This document shows, one piece after another, positions 40,893-49,300 of a DNA stretch of 64,000 bases. The stretch covers positions 124,001-188,000 of IMG/VR virus record IMGVR_UViG_3300044701_003953. One strand, written 5' to 3'. Numbering within the stretch: the first letter of the stretch is position 1; every line of letters starts with the position of its first letter. The translations under genes were made by a program, and so were the position numbers. A model generated the notes under the pieces. That model saw nothing but the letters and a program-made list of their open reading frames with translations, made no database searches and was not told the DNA's origin. Source of the DNA: a virus.

Positions 40893-42222
40893 CGCTGAAA
40901 ATCCCTGGTGGGATTCCTCGTGCTCCTACTCCGCCTTTTTTCCTAAGAGCGGATAGGTCTCTGTAAGCCTTTAGCAAAGCATCGAGCATGACGGGCATCG
41001 GAGATTTCTGTAACAGATATTGTGCCTGACGAACTTGGTCGGCATCCATGCTAGACATCCTGTCTGACAGATCTTTAAAGTTATTTGCCAGTTTTTTATG
41101 TAATGTCGCGATAGTCAGGCGTCCGTACCCGGGTATCAATACTTCACTGTCGGACATTGGATTTGTGGGATCCTTAGCGTATAAACTTTCGATAAGGTTG
41201 AACGCTTTCATCATCTTTTTCAATGTATTTGTTTTTACATCAACAGTCATCGAAGTGCTGTATCTTGGATCGCGGGCCATCTTTTTATTTGATGCTACGA
41301 CACCGACTCCGGCCGCATCTTCATTAGAATGACGTCGATTTAGCCAATCTTTTTCTTGGTGGGCATCTCGACCGTTTCTTCCTAATATCCTGCTGGCATT
41401 CCGGTCCCCGCGAGCTATGGCCCGGATTTCTTGATCTATCTCGCCCTTTACTGAGTCTTTGCTGATATTTTGAATATTTTTCGCTGTGCGTAACGCGATT
41501 AATGCATCACGTGCTGTACCGGCATCAGTGGTGGCACAGCCCGGAGTTCCTGCGACGCATGCGGCCACTGCCGCGGCACCGAGAGCTTGCTTCCATCCTT
41601 CGGTAACGACCAGTTTCTGGTCCATGATGTGCTTTGCTTCTTCACTATAGCGTCCAAACAAGTCGGCGATTATCTGCTTACGAGTCGCAGGGTCGGCATC
41701 TTTGTACTGCTGTCGCACTTCTGTTGCTGACCGCATAGGCGCCCCAAGAACGGTGAAGTCCACCGTAGGTACCGTTAGGATATAGCCCGTCTTGTCGAAT
41801 GTATCGGCATCTTTTAGATCTGCGGGCAGAGGCTGGAAATATGTTGGGCTACCGTCTTTTTTAGTTCCCATACGGAAACGAGGATCTTCGGCCATGTCTT
41901 TTTCGCTGACCGCGAAGATCAATATAGTCGATTCTGCTGGATAATTTGCTGTTAGCTCAGGGACCTTGTAGGGTTCACGGCTTTCGATCACACGATCCAT
42001 TGGCACCCCTGTGAGCGCCATGAACACGGATTTGTCTGAAAAGTTGAAAGGACTCTTGGGGGGATCTACTTTGTTGCTGGTAGCGATGTAGACGCGATCT
42101 CGGCCAAATTTCTTGACGAGATAGTCATACACCGCTTTATGCCCTTTGTGGAAGGGTTGGAAGCGTCCGGGGTAGACTACGACAAGATTTTGCGTGTCTT
42201 CAAATAAATCAGCAACAAACAT
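40885..42222 (-). CDS. Nucleotidyltransferase fused to head-type C-terminal region
   Basis: 445 residues. The N-terminal domain has GRFQPFHKGHKAVYDYL with the HxGH motif (25-28) of cytidylyl/NMN-adenylyltransferases. The start MFVADLFEDT resembles the T4 Alt targeting peptide MELITELFDED. At 206-209 VTE-G fits a prohead cleavage site, followed by a hydrophobic stretch ending in Cys (AAAVAACVAGTPGC) and a 215-residue basic helical region. It may be packaged in the head like Alt. CATAAATA and GGAAT precede it. Confidence 0.8.
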   Translation of the reverse strand: MFVADLFEDTQNLVVVYPGRFQPFHKGHKAVYDYLVKKFGRDRVYIATSNKVDPPKSPFNFSDKSVFMALTGVPMDRVIESREPYKVPELTANYPAESTILIFAVSEKDMAEDPRFRMGTKKDGSPTYFQPLPADLKDADTFDKTGYILTVPTVDFTVLGAPMRSATEVRQQYKDADPATRKQIIADLFGRYSEEAKHIMDQKLVVTEGWKQALGAAAVAACVAGTPGCATTDAGTARDALIALRTAKNIQNISKDSVKGEIDQEIRAIARGDRNASRILGRNGRDAHQEKDWLNRRHSNEDAAGVGVVASNKKMARDPRYSTSMTVDVKTNTLKKMMKAFNLIESLYAKDPTNPMSDSEVLIPGYGRLTIATLHKKLANNFKDLSDRMSSMDADQVRQAQYLLQKSPMPVMLDALLKAYRDLSALRKKGGVGARGIPPGIFSDE

Positions 42223-42243
42223 GTGGATTCCATTTCGTTGCTG

Positions 42244-42251
42244 TATTTATG
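42244..42251 (-). promoter_or_regulatory. T4-late-type element CATAAATA
   Basis: CATAAATA on the minus strand, 21 bases upstream of the nucleotidyltransferase ATG, with GGAAT between them at proper spacing. Identical to the elements before both TRAP-type genes. Confidence 0.68.
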
Positions 42252-42252
42252 G

Positions 42253-42756
42253 TTAGAGATTCTCTAGCAACCAGATATAAAAAGGGCTACCGAACTTGAT
42301 ATCGTACGATCCGTTCCATCCCATATGCCGTATACCGGGTATTTCTGTGACTCCGGATTCACCTTTGTAAGTGACTGGCTGATCGAGTTTGTAGATGCCA
42401 TATCTTGCTTCGTCACCGTAATCTGCACCAATTGGAATATCAACGGTATCTATTTCAAGATTTTCAACGACTAATAACATGTCTTTGGCTATAGACATAT
42501 TTTCTTCGGTGTAGTCATCGGCTTTAACTGTTTGATCGGGAGTTTTATTTAAAAAACGTATCGATAAAATATGATCAGTTGATTCCCGGAATTCTTTTGC
42601 AAATTCGTGATATTCAACTTCCCCACTGGGCGCAGTTATTTCTGATTCCTTGATAACTTCACCGTTAACGAGTATCTGGAAGAGTGGCTTTTTATCCCAG
42701 TATATACCCGATAAACCTATTTTTATTAAAAGTTTTTCTGAAAATTCTTTTGACAT
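42253..42756 (-). CDS. Xylan-binding-module-like beta protein
   Basis: 167 residues from the ATG at 42756. The first 80 residues (LIKIGLSGIYWDKKPLFQIL, VNGEVIKESEITAP, DHILSIRFLNKTP) resemble Ca-dependent carbohydrate-binding modules related to the xylan-binding family, seen in phage surface proteins. The second half includes DIPIGADYGDEARYGIYKL. It lies beside a glycosyltransferase, so sugar decoration or recognition is plausible. Confidence 0.7.
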   Translation of the reverse strand: MSKEFSEKLLIKIGLSGIYWDKKPLFQILVNGEVIKESEITAPSGEVEYHEFAKEFRESTDHILSIRFLNKTPDQTVKADDYTEENMSIAKDMLLVVENLEIDTVDIPIGADYGDEARYGIYKLDQPVTYKGESGVTEIPGIRHMGWNGSYDIKFGSPFYIWLLENL

Positions 42757-42761
42757 TTTTC

Positions 42762-43583
42762 TCAATCCTTGGTATTTTGCTGCGACATAGTCATGGCTAG
42801 TGCTGCCGGTAAAGATACGTTATCGGGGTTCTGAGACGCATCAATTTTTTGGAATTTAGGCATCTGGTCGAGATTTCCGGCGAATTCGTGATGCCCGATA
42901 TGATTCAACAACACTTTTCCGTGTGCCCATATTTCTCCACCTAGGGCTTGCCAACGACGACAAAAAGTCCAATCCTCACTGAGATAGTGTCCTTTTTCGT
43001 CGATGATAGTATCGAAGATAGAATACATGTAAGGCTCGTACTGTTTGCCCAGATTCACATCGTCAACGTATTTACATTCGGGGTGTGCGGAGCAAAGTTT
43101 TTCATAAACATGACGTTTGAATAGCAAGAACCCGGTGCCGGCGGTATCTACAGTAAACATATCTCCGGATACTTTAGTGGTCTCGGCAAGATTGATCACA
43201 TAGTTGGACGGAAGACTTTTCTTGGGATATAATCCTGCGACGACGTCGCGATCCTGTATTATCATCTGGAATATCGACTCGGGCTGGAATCTGATATCGG
43301 CGTCAATGAACATGAAATGGGTCGCTTCTGTGTTGGACATCATTTTCGCCATGAGATTGTTCCGGGCTCTCGTGACCAGACTCTCATTAACCATAGTATC
43401 AAGACTCCATCGCATGCCGATGTTCTGGGCGAACAACACAAATTTCAAAAAACTTGTGAATGTGGGTTCGCTAATTTGCCCACCATAGCACGGTATTCCA
43501 ACATGGAGATTTATTTTTGAAAAATCAAAGTTGGGGGTATTGGGCACAGCCGCAGGTTTGCTAGATTTACTCTTTTTAGACAT
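42762..43583 (-). CDS. GT-A-type glycosyltransferase
   Basis: 273 residues. After a basic tail, NLHVGIPCYGGQISEPTFTS starts the GT-A nucleotide-binding fold. HFMFIDADIRF near 92-102 holds the DxD metal site and LSEDWTFCRRW the catalytic acceptor region. Phages use such enzymes to decorate virion proteins or modify host surface sugars. AAGGATT precedes the next gene at five bases. Confidence 0.85.
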   Translation of the reverse strand: MSKKSKSSKPAAVPNTPNFDFSKINLHVGIPCYGGQISEPTFTSFLKFVLFAQNIGMRWSLDTMVNESLVTRARNNLMAKMMSNTEATHFMFIDADIRFQPESIFQMIIQDRDVVAGLYPKKSLPSNYVINLAETTKVSGDMFTVDTAGTGFLLFKRHVYEKLCSAHPECKYVDDVNLGKQYEPYMYSIFDTIIDEKGHYLSEDWTFCRRWQALGGEIWAHGKVLLNHIGHHEFAGNLDQMPKFQKIDASQNPDNVSLPAALAMTMSQQNTKD

Positions 43584-43600
43584 TCGGTGACTTTGGGGTA

Positions 43601-43765
43601 TTAAGCGATTTGTAGTTCGACCAATGATCTTTCACCGGCGAGCTCTTGGACCACTTGTTCCAAGCTCCTTAGATCTGGGTTGCCCAATAAAGGATGCTCT
43701 TCTTCGGTGTCTTTGAGTAGTCGGCTGATTTTAATCACCAACACTTGTTCTTGGAGTTTTGCCAT
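43601..43765 (-). CDS. Small conserved phage protein, 54 residues
   Basis: MAKLQEQVLVIKISRLLKDT begins the protein and LEQVVQELAGERSLVELQIA ends it: a short strand followed by two helices. AAGGAA precedes the ATG and an AATAAATA element lies 24 bases upstream (43790-43797). It resembles, from memory, a tiny conserved gene of marine T4-like phages. Function unknown. Confidence 0.72.
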   Translation of the reverse strand: MAKLQEQVLVIKISRLLKDTEEEHPLLGNPDLRSLEQVVQELAGERSLVELQIA

Positions 43766-43789
43766 TTTGCGTTCCTTGAATAATAGTAG

Positions 43790-43797
43790 TATTTATT
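43790..43797 (-). promoter_or_regulatory. T4-late-type element AATAAATA
   Basis: AATAAATA on the minus strand, 24 bases upstream of the 54-residue gene. It overlaps the stop region of the preceding gene. Confidence 0.5.
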
Positions 43798-44494
43798 CTA
43801 CCGTCACGATCTCGTGGACATTTGTGATTATGCCCGGGCTGATCAACTCAACGAATGTGTTTATCGAAATATCGTTGGTGTAATAATATACTCCCCAAAA
43901 TGAAGAGTAAGACGAAGACAGCATTTTCCTTGGTGCCGCGGGCAGGCTGACAAGGTCCTCCATCGAAAGCAGGTAATTCAATAAGCTAGATTTCGATGCG
44001 GTATCTAATCTACCATCTCGTAACAATACTTTATAACGGTATTGGTTCCTTCGTGATTTCCTGAGTATCTTGTTTTCTTGTAACATCGGGATATGTTCAG
44101 GGCGTGGCACGCTGATAGAAAACACTCGCGACTGATCGACAGCAGTAAAATGCTCGATCACTTTTTTCAATGAGGTTTCATCCTCTGCGTAGACTTGTAT
44201 GTACGGTTCTTCGACCCTTAACTTGATAGTGTCATCTTTGAGCAGATCCTTGAACACTTCAAGCTGTGCGAGACTAGATTGGTCGAGCGATTTATTGTTA
44301 CGATATATCCAGCTACCGCCATGGTTCCTATGTACCACTCGTGTGTTTATAGATGATGATATATCCTCGTCGTGGATGGCCCTGCCGCCGGGGCAAAACA
44401 CCCTCATGCGGCACAGATATTTTTTAAAAAATATTTTCCGTGTCTCTTCGAAGACGACGACGGAGTTAAGATTGATCCAGTACAATATATCCAT
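43793..44494 (-). CDS. Conserved phage hypothetical
   Basis: 233 residues if the ATG at 44494 is used, overlapping the ClpA-like gene by 29 nt. Blocks: FKKYLCRMRVFCPGGRAIHD, NHGGSWIYRN, YRYKVLLRDGRLD and SSFWGVYYYTND. It is basic and beta-rich. I have seen similar layouts in T4-like phages but know no function. The gene start could lie further in at the Met of CRMRVF. Confidence 0.68.
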   Translation of the reverse strand: MDILYWINLNSVVVFEETRKIFFKKYLCRMRVFCPGGRAIHDEDISSSINTRVVHRNHGGSWIYRNNKSLDQSSLAQLEVFKDLLKDDTIKLRVEEPYIQVYAEDETSLKKVIEHFTAVDQSRVFSISVPRPEHIPMLQENKILRKSRRNQYRYKVLLRDGRLDTASKSSLLNYLLSMEDLVSLPAAPRKMLSSSYSSFWGVYYYTNDISINTFVELISPGIITNVHEIVTVE

Positions 44495-46751
44495 TGTTGT
44501 CCACGGCTGGTTGTAGTTTATAGTCGCCTTTAACATCAAAGACTACTTCATGATCGACGACACTAACTACTACTGTTGATCCCGGCGATAGCTTTTCAAA
44601 CAAGATCTTCTTGCTAAGTGGGACCTTCACCATTTCGTTGATTTTGCGAGCTAACGGACGAGCACCCAACTTGGGATCATACCCAACCTCTGCGAAATAA
44701 TTAACCGCGGTCTCTGTGAAATGCACACGCAGATTCTTATCACTGAGCAGTTCATTCATTTCCGACATGAGCTTGATCACGATCTTCTTCATGCTGAGAT
44801 GATCCAATTTGCCGAATTTACAGATGCCGTCGAGTCGATTGCGGAACTCTGGCTTGAAAAAGTCTTTGACTGCTTTATCATCTTCGCCGACTTTCTGGAA
44901 ATTCCTACCTATACCGATGGCATTCTTTTCTGAGTCTGCGGCACCCAGGTTGGAAGTCAATATCACGATAGTGTTGCGGCAATCGGCTTTCTTACCATTG
45001 CTGGAAGTGATCATACCCTCATCCATGAGGTTCAGTAAGACATTAGTGACATCGGGGTGTGCTTTTTCGATCTCATCAAACAGGATAACAGAGTTAGGAT
45101 TCTTCTCTACATCGCTGATCAAGAGTCCGCCACCGAGATTACTATCGTCGTAGCCTACATAGCCCGGGGGAGCACCAATCAGCTTAGATGCCGAATGCTT
45201 CTCTTGATATTCGCTCATGTCATAGCGTAATAATTTCATGCCCAAGTTATCAGCCAGGGCTTTCGCTAGTTCTGTCTTACCTGTGCCAGTGGGGCCGATA
45301 AACAGGAAATTGCCAATTGGTTTGTTGATAGCCTTGAGTCCGGCTTTGCTGACATAGATCTTTTCCAATACTTGGTCAACCACCGAATCTTGTCCAAATA
45401 CACGATCTTTAATACGATTTTCAAAATCATCGACGTCCTTGATCTCGTCGCTATCTCCGATCTGATCTGCAGGAATCTTGGTAAACTTGCTGATGGCTTC
45501 TACGATCTGGCTCTTGCCCACGATCCAATCATTGAGATGTATCTTGGATTTGGCGCAGGCTGTGTCAATAAGATCGATAGCCTTGTCTGGTAGTTTCTTG
45601 TCAGTCTGGTATCTCACGCTGAGATCTACAGCGGCATCGATAGCTTCGTCGGTAATCTTACCTCCGTGAAATTCTTCAAAGTAATTACGCAATCCTCGTA
45701 ATATGTCTTTGGCCACAACCGGACTTGGCTCCTCGATCGCCAACCTATGGAATCTGCGCATAAGAGCTCGATCTTTCTCGAAACTCTGTGTGAATTCTTC
45801 CCAGGTAGTAGATGCGATTACTTTGATGTGACCTTTGCTTAGGGCCGGCTTAATCATGTTAGCAAAGTCTACGCTGGAGTTAGATCCCGAACCGGCACCT
45901 CTCATCTGATGCGCTTCGTCAATGAATAGTATGCACTTACCGATAGCATGTAAAGCCGCGATTACTTCTTTGAGTTTTTCTTCGAATTCGCCACGATATT
46001 TGCTGCCGGCTAGTAGTCCGCCGATGTCGAGATTGTAAACAGTGAAGTCTTTGAGATAATCAGGCACTTCACCGTTGATGATGTTTAATGCTAACCCTTC
46101 GGCTATCGCGGTTTTGCCTACACCAGGATCGCCCACCATCAAGACATTGCTCTTGTTGCGCTTGGCTAGGATTTGTGTAATTTCGGCTATCTCGACTTCG
46201 CGACCAATCACGGGATCGATCTTGCCTTTTTCTGCCATCTCATTGAGATTGTCACAGAACTCCTTTAGTATTTCTGCTGCCTTGGCCTTGTTTGATGCCC
46301 CGGCTTCTTTTCGTTTGTCTTGCCAATTTTCGTTGTAATAGTCGACTAATCCGCTGCGGTCGATGCCGTACTTCATCAGAAAATAAGTAGCATGGCTGTT
46401 GCCTTCTTGCCATATGCTCAACACCAAATCGATGACTTGTATATGAGTGCGTCCCGAGAATAACACCTGAGTGAATGCTCGATTAAACACACGCTCGAGC
46501 GCATGTGTTTTTTTAGGAACATCGTCTTTGTCTGCCGAAGCTAGATGCTCTTGTGTTGTCAAGTACATCAACAACTCGTTGGACATGCCCTCGACGTTTA
46601 CACCATAATTGTTTAGAAATTCATTAAAAGGTTTATAGGTCAAAAGACCCTGTAATAGATGCTCTACAGTCACGTATTTGTGTCGTAGTTGGCGTGCTGC
46701 TGTAGTGGCATATTCTACGATCATTTCTATTTCAGGATTGGGTTGTATCAT
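44466..46751 (-). CDS. ClpA-like Hsp100 chaperone
   Basis: 761 residues, as long as E. coli ClpA (758). A Clp N-domain (1-145) is followed by AAA-1 with Walker A GDPGVGKTA (207-215) and CILFIDEAHQ, and AAA-2 with GPTGTGKTE (~490) and VILFDEIEKAHPD. No ClpB-type middle domain is present. The loop before FKPEFRNRLD reads NAIGIGRN, near the IGL loop ClpA uses to dock ClpP. It could redirect host ClpP or work with the neighbouring DnaJ. Confidence 0.94.
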   Translation of the reverse strand: MIQPNPEIEMIVEYATTAARQLRHKYVTVEHLLQGLLTYKPFNEFLNNYGVNVEGMSNELLMYLTTQEHLASADKDDVPKKTHALERVFNRAFTQVLFSGRTHIQVIDLVLSIWQEGNSHATYFLMKYGIDRSGLVDYYNENWQDKRKEAGASNKAKAAEILKEFCDNLNEMAEKGKIDPVIGREVEIAEITQILAKRNKSNVLMVGDPGVGKTAIAEGLALNIINGEVPDYLKDFTVYNLDIGGLLAGSKYRGEFEEKLKEVIAALHAIGKCILFIDEAHQMRGAGSGSNSSVDFANMIKPALSKGHIKVIASTTWEEFTQSFEKDRALMRRFHRLAIEEPSPVVAKDILRGLRNYFEEFHGGKITDEAIDAAVDLSVRYQTDKKLPDKAIDLIDTACAKSKIHLNDWIVGKSQIVEAISKFTKIPADQIGDSDEIKDVDDFENRIKDRVFGQDSVVDQVLEKIYVSKAGLKAINKPIGNFLFIGPTGTGKTELAKALADNLGMKLLRYDMSEYQEKHSASKLIGAPPGYVGYDDSNLGGGLLISDVEKNPNSVILFDEIEKAHPDVTNVLLNLMDEGMITSSNGKKADCRNTIVILTSNLGAADSEKNAIGIGRNFQKVGEDDKAVKDFFKPEFRNRLDGICKFGKLDHLSMKKIVIKLMSEMNELLSDKNLRVHFTETAVNYFAEVGYDPKLGARPLARKINEMVKVPLSKKILFEKLSPGSTVVVSVVDHEVVFDVKGDYKLQPAVDNNGYIVLDQS

Positions 46752-46792
46752 TGGGTTCCTATTCCGTTGAAAATTTAAGATAGCGTTGATTG

Positions 46793-46838
46793 ATTTTACG
46801 ACAAATCAAAAAAATACACAACCTTTGTGATATTTATT
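46793..46838 (-). promoter_or_regulatory. Promoter region of ClpA-like gene
   Basis: Two elements on the minus strand: TTGTGT, 17-bp spacer, TAAAAT (46793-46821) as a sigma-70-like promoter, and AATAAATA (46831-46838) as a late-type element over the last codons of the DnaJ gene. Confidence 0.55.
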
Positions 46839-47682
46839 GACCTTTTTTGAGTTCTTCTAACAATTCTTTCCGGTGGTGATCGGTCTCTTTGGGAATATAG
46901 ACTTCGACTTCAACTAAGAGATTCCCCCGCGCCCCATTAGTTGAGTATAGTCCTTGATCTTTGATCCTTAATTTAGTTCCGTATTGTGTGCCCGGTGGCA
47001 CTGTTAATAAAAAAGTCTTGTTTTCGAGATTGGTTATTTCTCTCTGTGTGCCCAGGATCGCATCGTAGGCTGATATTTTAAGCGAGCAAACGATGTCTGA
47101 GTGATGTACTCGGAACCTTGGGTGCGGAATTAGGCGCACCAATACATAGAGATCTCCGCGCGGCAAGGTACTAAAAAAGTTGTCGCCTAACCCGGGATAT
47201 TTGATCATTGATCCGTCTTCGACACCGCGGGGGATATTGATGTTGATTGTTTCTCGGTAACCATTGGTAGTTTGTATCTGTATGGTTTTTCCGACGGGAT
47301 TTAAAGTTTCCTCAAGACCCAATCCCATTTCTATCCTGATGTCTTTGTTGCGCCGCGGCTGACGCATGCGTTCAAAGGGATCTTCAGAACGATTCCGGAA
47401 CCCGAAGTTAAATTGAGTGAATATGTCGTCGAGATCGGGCATACCGTCGGTGTCTTGATTCCAACGAAATTGCGGACCGCCGCCAAAACCTTTTCTTTCG
47501 AGATCGTATCGTTGTCGAGATTCGGGATTACTAAGCACACGATATGCTTCTTCGATACGCTGGAACTCATCCGTATTACCACCTTTATCGGGGTGATGTT
47601 TGGACGCTAGGCGGCGATAGGCTTTTTTAATCTCTTCGGGCGTAGCCGTTTCGGTTACTTTAAGGGTGTCGTAGTGAGACAT
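46834..47682 (-). CDS. DnaJ/CbpA-like co-chaperone
   Basis: 282 residues. The J domain (1-65) has HHPDKGG, so the HPD tripeptide needed to stimulate Hsp70 is intact. A Gly/Phe-rich linker and two substrate-binding beta domains follow; the zinc-finger is absent, as in CbpA. The HPD motif implies recruitment of host DnaK. No Shine-Dalgarno site precedes the ATG, and the promoter places transcription start at about the ATG. Confidence 0.93.
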   Translation of the reverse strand: MSHYDTLKVTETATPEEIKKAYRRLASKHHPDKGGNTDEFQRIEEAYRVLSNPESRQRYDLERKGFGGGPQFRWNQDTDGMPDLDDIFTQFNFGFRNRSEDPFERMRQPRRNKDIRIEMGLGLEETLNPVGKTIQIQTTNGYRETININIPRGVEDGSMIKYPGLGDNFFSTLPRGDLYVLVRLIPHPRFRVHHSDIVCSLKISAYDAILGTQREITNLENKTFLLTVPPGTQYGTKLRIKDQGLYSTNGARGNLLVEVEVYIPKETDHHRKELLEELKKGQ

Positions 47683-47688
47683 CCATGT

Positions 47689-47731
47689 ATTTTATGACAA
47701 AAGATGTGCGGAAGTCAACAAACTTCCGCAC
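47689..47731 (-). promoter_or_regulatory. DnaJ promoter overlapping a strong hairpin
   Basis: Minus strand TTGACT (47713-47718), 18-bp spacer, TAAAAT (47689-47694), six bases from the ATG. The same bases contain a 9-bp inverted repeat GTGCGGAAG...CTTCCGCAC (47706-47731), which may terminate the upstream holin transcript or bind a regulator. Confidence 0.62.
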
Positions 47732-47740
47732 GATCTTGAT

Positions 47741-48208
47741 TTACTTGATACCAAAATCCATTGGCGCTGGCTTAGCGACTGGTGGAATCGTTGGTGCTGG
47801 GTCTGCCGCTGGCATTGGTGCTGGCGCTGGTGCTGTGCTCGCCGTGTTGCCACCTAGCGGTGCGCTACCACTACCAAAGCTGGGTTTAGGCATAGCTGGT
47901 GCGTCTGTGGCTGATGAACCACCGGTGACTCCGGCCATCTTCTCTTGACCGCGGCTCCAAGCAGTGATACCAAGTACGGCACCCATAGCCATATGGAATA
48001 GACCTGCGCCTTGTAGCGTCAGTGGCTGCCATTGGCGGAATGCGTCGTTGGCCGCTTGTGTCTCCCAGAATTGGACGATGGTGAACATAACTGGAAATAC
48101 TATGAAGTCGAAAGCGCAGACTGTCATGTACATCATGGCCATCATTGGACGCCATTTTTTCTGCATCCAGTCTTCGGTTTTCTTGTCGGGTTTTGCTTGA
48201 TCGCTCAT
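47741..48208 (-). CDS. Probable holin
   Basis: 155 residues. A charged start is followed by WMQKKWRPMMAMMYMTVCAF and a second hydrophobic segment QGAGLFHMAMGAVLGITAW, giving two transmembrane helices. The WRP motif before the first helix is typical of phage holins. A 70-residue Ala/Pro/Gly tail is cytoplasmic or periplasmic. It lies at the end of a cassette with spanins and endolysin, so it should form the lysis pore. Confidence 0.82.
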   Translation of the reverse strand: MSDQAKPDKKTEDWMQKKWRPMMAMMYMTVCAFDFIVFPVMFTIVQFWETQAANDAFRQWQPLTLQGAGLFHMAMGAVLGITAWSRGQEKMAGVTGGSSATDAPAMPKPSFGSGSAPLGGNTASTAPAPAPMPAADPAPTIPPVAKPAPMDFGIK

Positions 48209-48245
48209 TGAATAGCTCCTTTTTTTAGTATTTACTAAAAATGGG

Positions 48246-48488
48246 CTATTTGTCGCTCGTGAGGGTGTAAGTTATGGGGCGATCGCTTTTGATGATAGTG
48301 GCTTTTTTAGTGCCATAATCTTGGTATATTATACAGTTATCGGCCTTTTCTTTGAACGCCGACACCCATACTGTGTAGAGCTCTCCGTTGAGCCAATACT
48401 GTAGCAAGAAGCGACTGCGGAACAGTTTCGCTAACCATCCCAACTCGGGGATCTCTGGGATGCTGATCGCTTCTTGATTGTCGCTCAT
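48246..48488 (-). CDS. Small conserved phage protein
   Basis: 80 residues. RFLLQYWLNGELYTVWVSAF and CIIYQDYGTKKATIIKSDRP, ending ITYTLTSDK, resemble a small gene I recall in marine T4-like phages. It overlaps the upstream gene by four bases. It sits in the lysis region. Function unknown. Confidence 0.75.
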   Translation of the reverse strand: MSDNQEAISIPEIPELGWLAKLFRSRFLLQYWLNGELYTVWVSAFKEKADNCIIYQDYGTKKATIIKSDRPITYTLTSDK

Positions 48489-48733
48489 AGTAGTGCTGGT
48501 AAATTAGTGACCAATTGGAATATCTTGGCTACTTGATACTCTTCGTCGGCGGTACGGCACATGCCTTTGAGAGTCTCGATGTCTGCCATCAAGTCGTTGT
48601 ATTCGTTTTGCGAGATTTCGCGATTAGCCAATGCTTGACCATAGATTATAGCCTTCCCGGCGAATTCAGCGATAGCTGAATTTTCATGTGCGCAGAATAT
48701 GTTGAGTTCTGCGATAGTCTGTTCAAAGCTCAT
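48485..48733 (-). CDS. Hypothetical helical protein
   Basis: 82 residues, all helix in appearance (AELNIFCAHENSAIAEFAGK, then YNDLMADIETLKGM). Four-base overlaps (ATGA) on both sides tie it to the lysis-region operon. No family recognised. Confidence 0.72.
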   Translation of the reverse strand: MSFEQTIAELNIFCAHENSAIAEFAGKAIIYGQALANREISQNEYNDLMADIETLKGMCRTADEEYQVAKIFQLVTNLPALL

Positions 48734-49131
48734 TCTCTTTTCTCCCCACTAGATGATCGCAGTATCTCTGCGGCCTTGACTATGTTCTTGCTACGCTCTT
48801 TACAAAAGAATGCTGACATGGTTTCTCGCTTGGCTGTGTCCTCGACCATGCTCAATAACTTGCCATTGAGTTCTAAGGTGCGTTTGTTATAAGGACGACC
48901 TTCTAAGTATGCTTGGTGATACTTTAACTGGGAAGCCATGTGTGTGATAGTGGCTTTATAATCACCGGGCGTCGAGCATTTGGCTTCTAGTCCACGGGCT
49001 GTGACTAACTGTGCTACCGCACGATCATACTCGATGGGATCATAGTTGTGATAGTTGCCCATGATACCATCGATCAATGTTGAGCAACCTGTCAGTACTA
49101 CGAATATTGGGACGATCAACAGCTTTTTCAT
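48730..49131 (-). CDS. Lipoprotein, lysis region
   Basis: 133 residues. MKKLLIVPIFVVLTGC is a lipoprotein signal with lipobox LTGC (Cys16). The mature part is helical (AVAQLVTARGLEAKCSTPGD, KATITHMASQLKYHQAYLEG) with two further Cys. It is anchored to the inner or outer membrane facing the periplasm. It may assist lysis or superinfection exclusion. No family recognised. Confidence 0.78.
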   Translation of the reverse strand: MKKLLIVPIFVVLTGCSTLIDGIMGNYHNYDPIEYDRAVAQLVTARGLEAKCSTPGDYKATITHMASQLKYHQAYLEGRPYNKRTLELNGKLLSMVEDTAKRETMSAFFCKERSKNIVKAAEILRSSSGEKRE

Positions 49132-49141
49132 TTTTCTCTCC

Positions 49142-49300
49142 CTACCAATGTCTTATAACACCAGCGATAATAAAAATATTAGTAACAATATAGAATAGAA
49201 CGATAACAGTTCGTACCAGCGCCACCCTGTCTGCTTCTTGTTCGTCCTTGCCACTCTTTTCTCCTAGAGCCTTGGCCCACACACGCCAGAGAGATTTCAT
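49142..49300 (-). CDS. Small membrane protein, 52 residues
   Basis: MKSLWRVWAKALGEKSGKDE, then a transmembrane segment TVIVLFYIVTNIFIIAGVI near the C-terminus. The WRVWAKALG-x-K start with a C-terminal anchor resembles a tiny membrane protein I recall in marine phages. The ATG overlaps the stop of the o-spanin candidate (ATGA). It could be an antiholin or accessory lysis factor. Confidence 0.75.
   Translation of the reverse strand: MKSLWRVWAKALGEKSGKDEQEADRVALVRTVIVLFYIVTNIFIIAGVIRHW

Noticed and set aside
45478-46338. Plus-strand frames opposite the ClpA-like gene
   Set aside because: Shadow frames of a conserved ATPase; the translations lack any family pattern.
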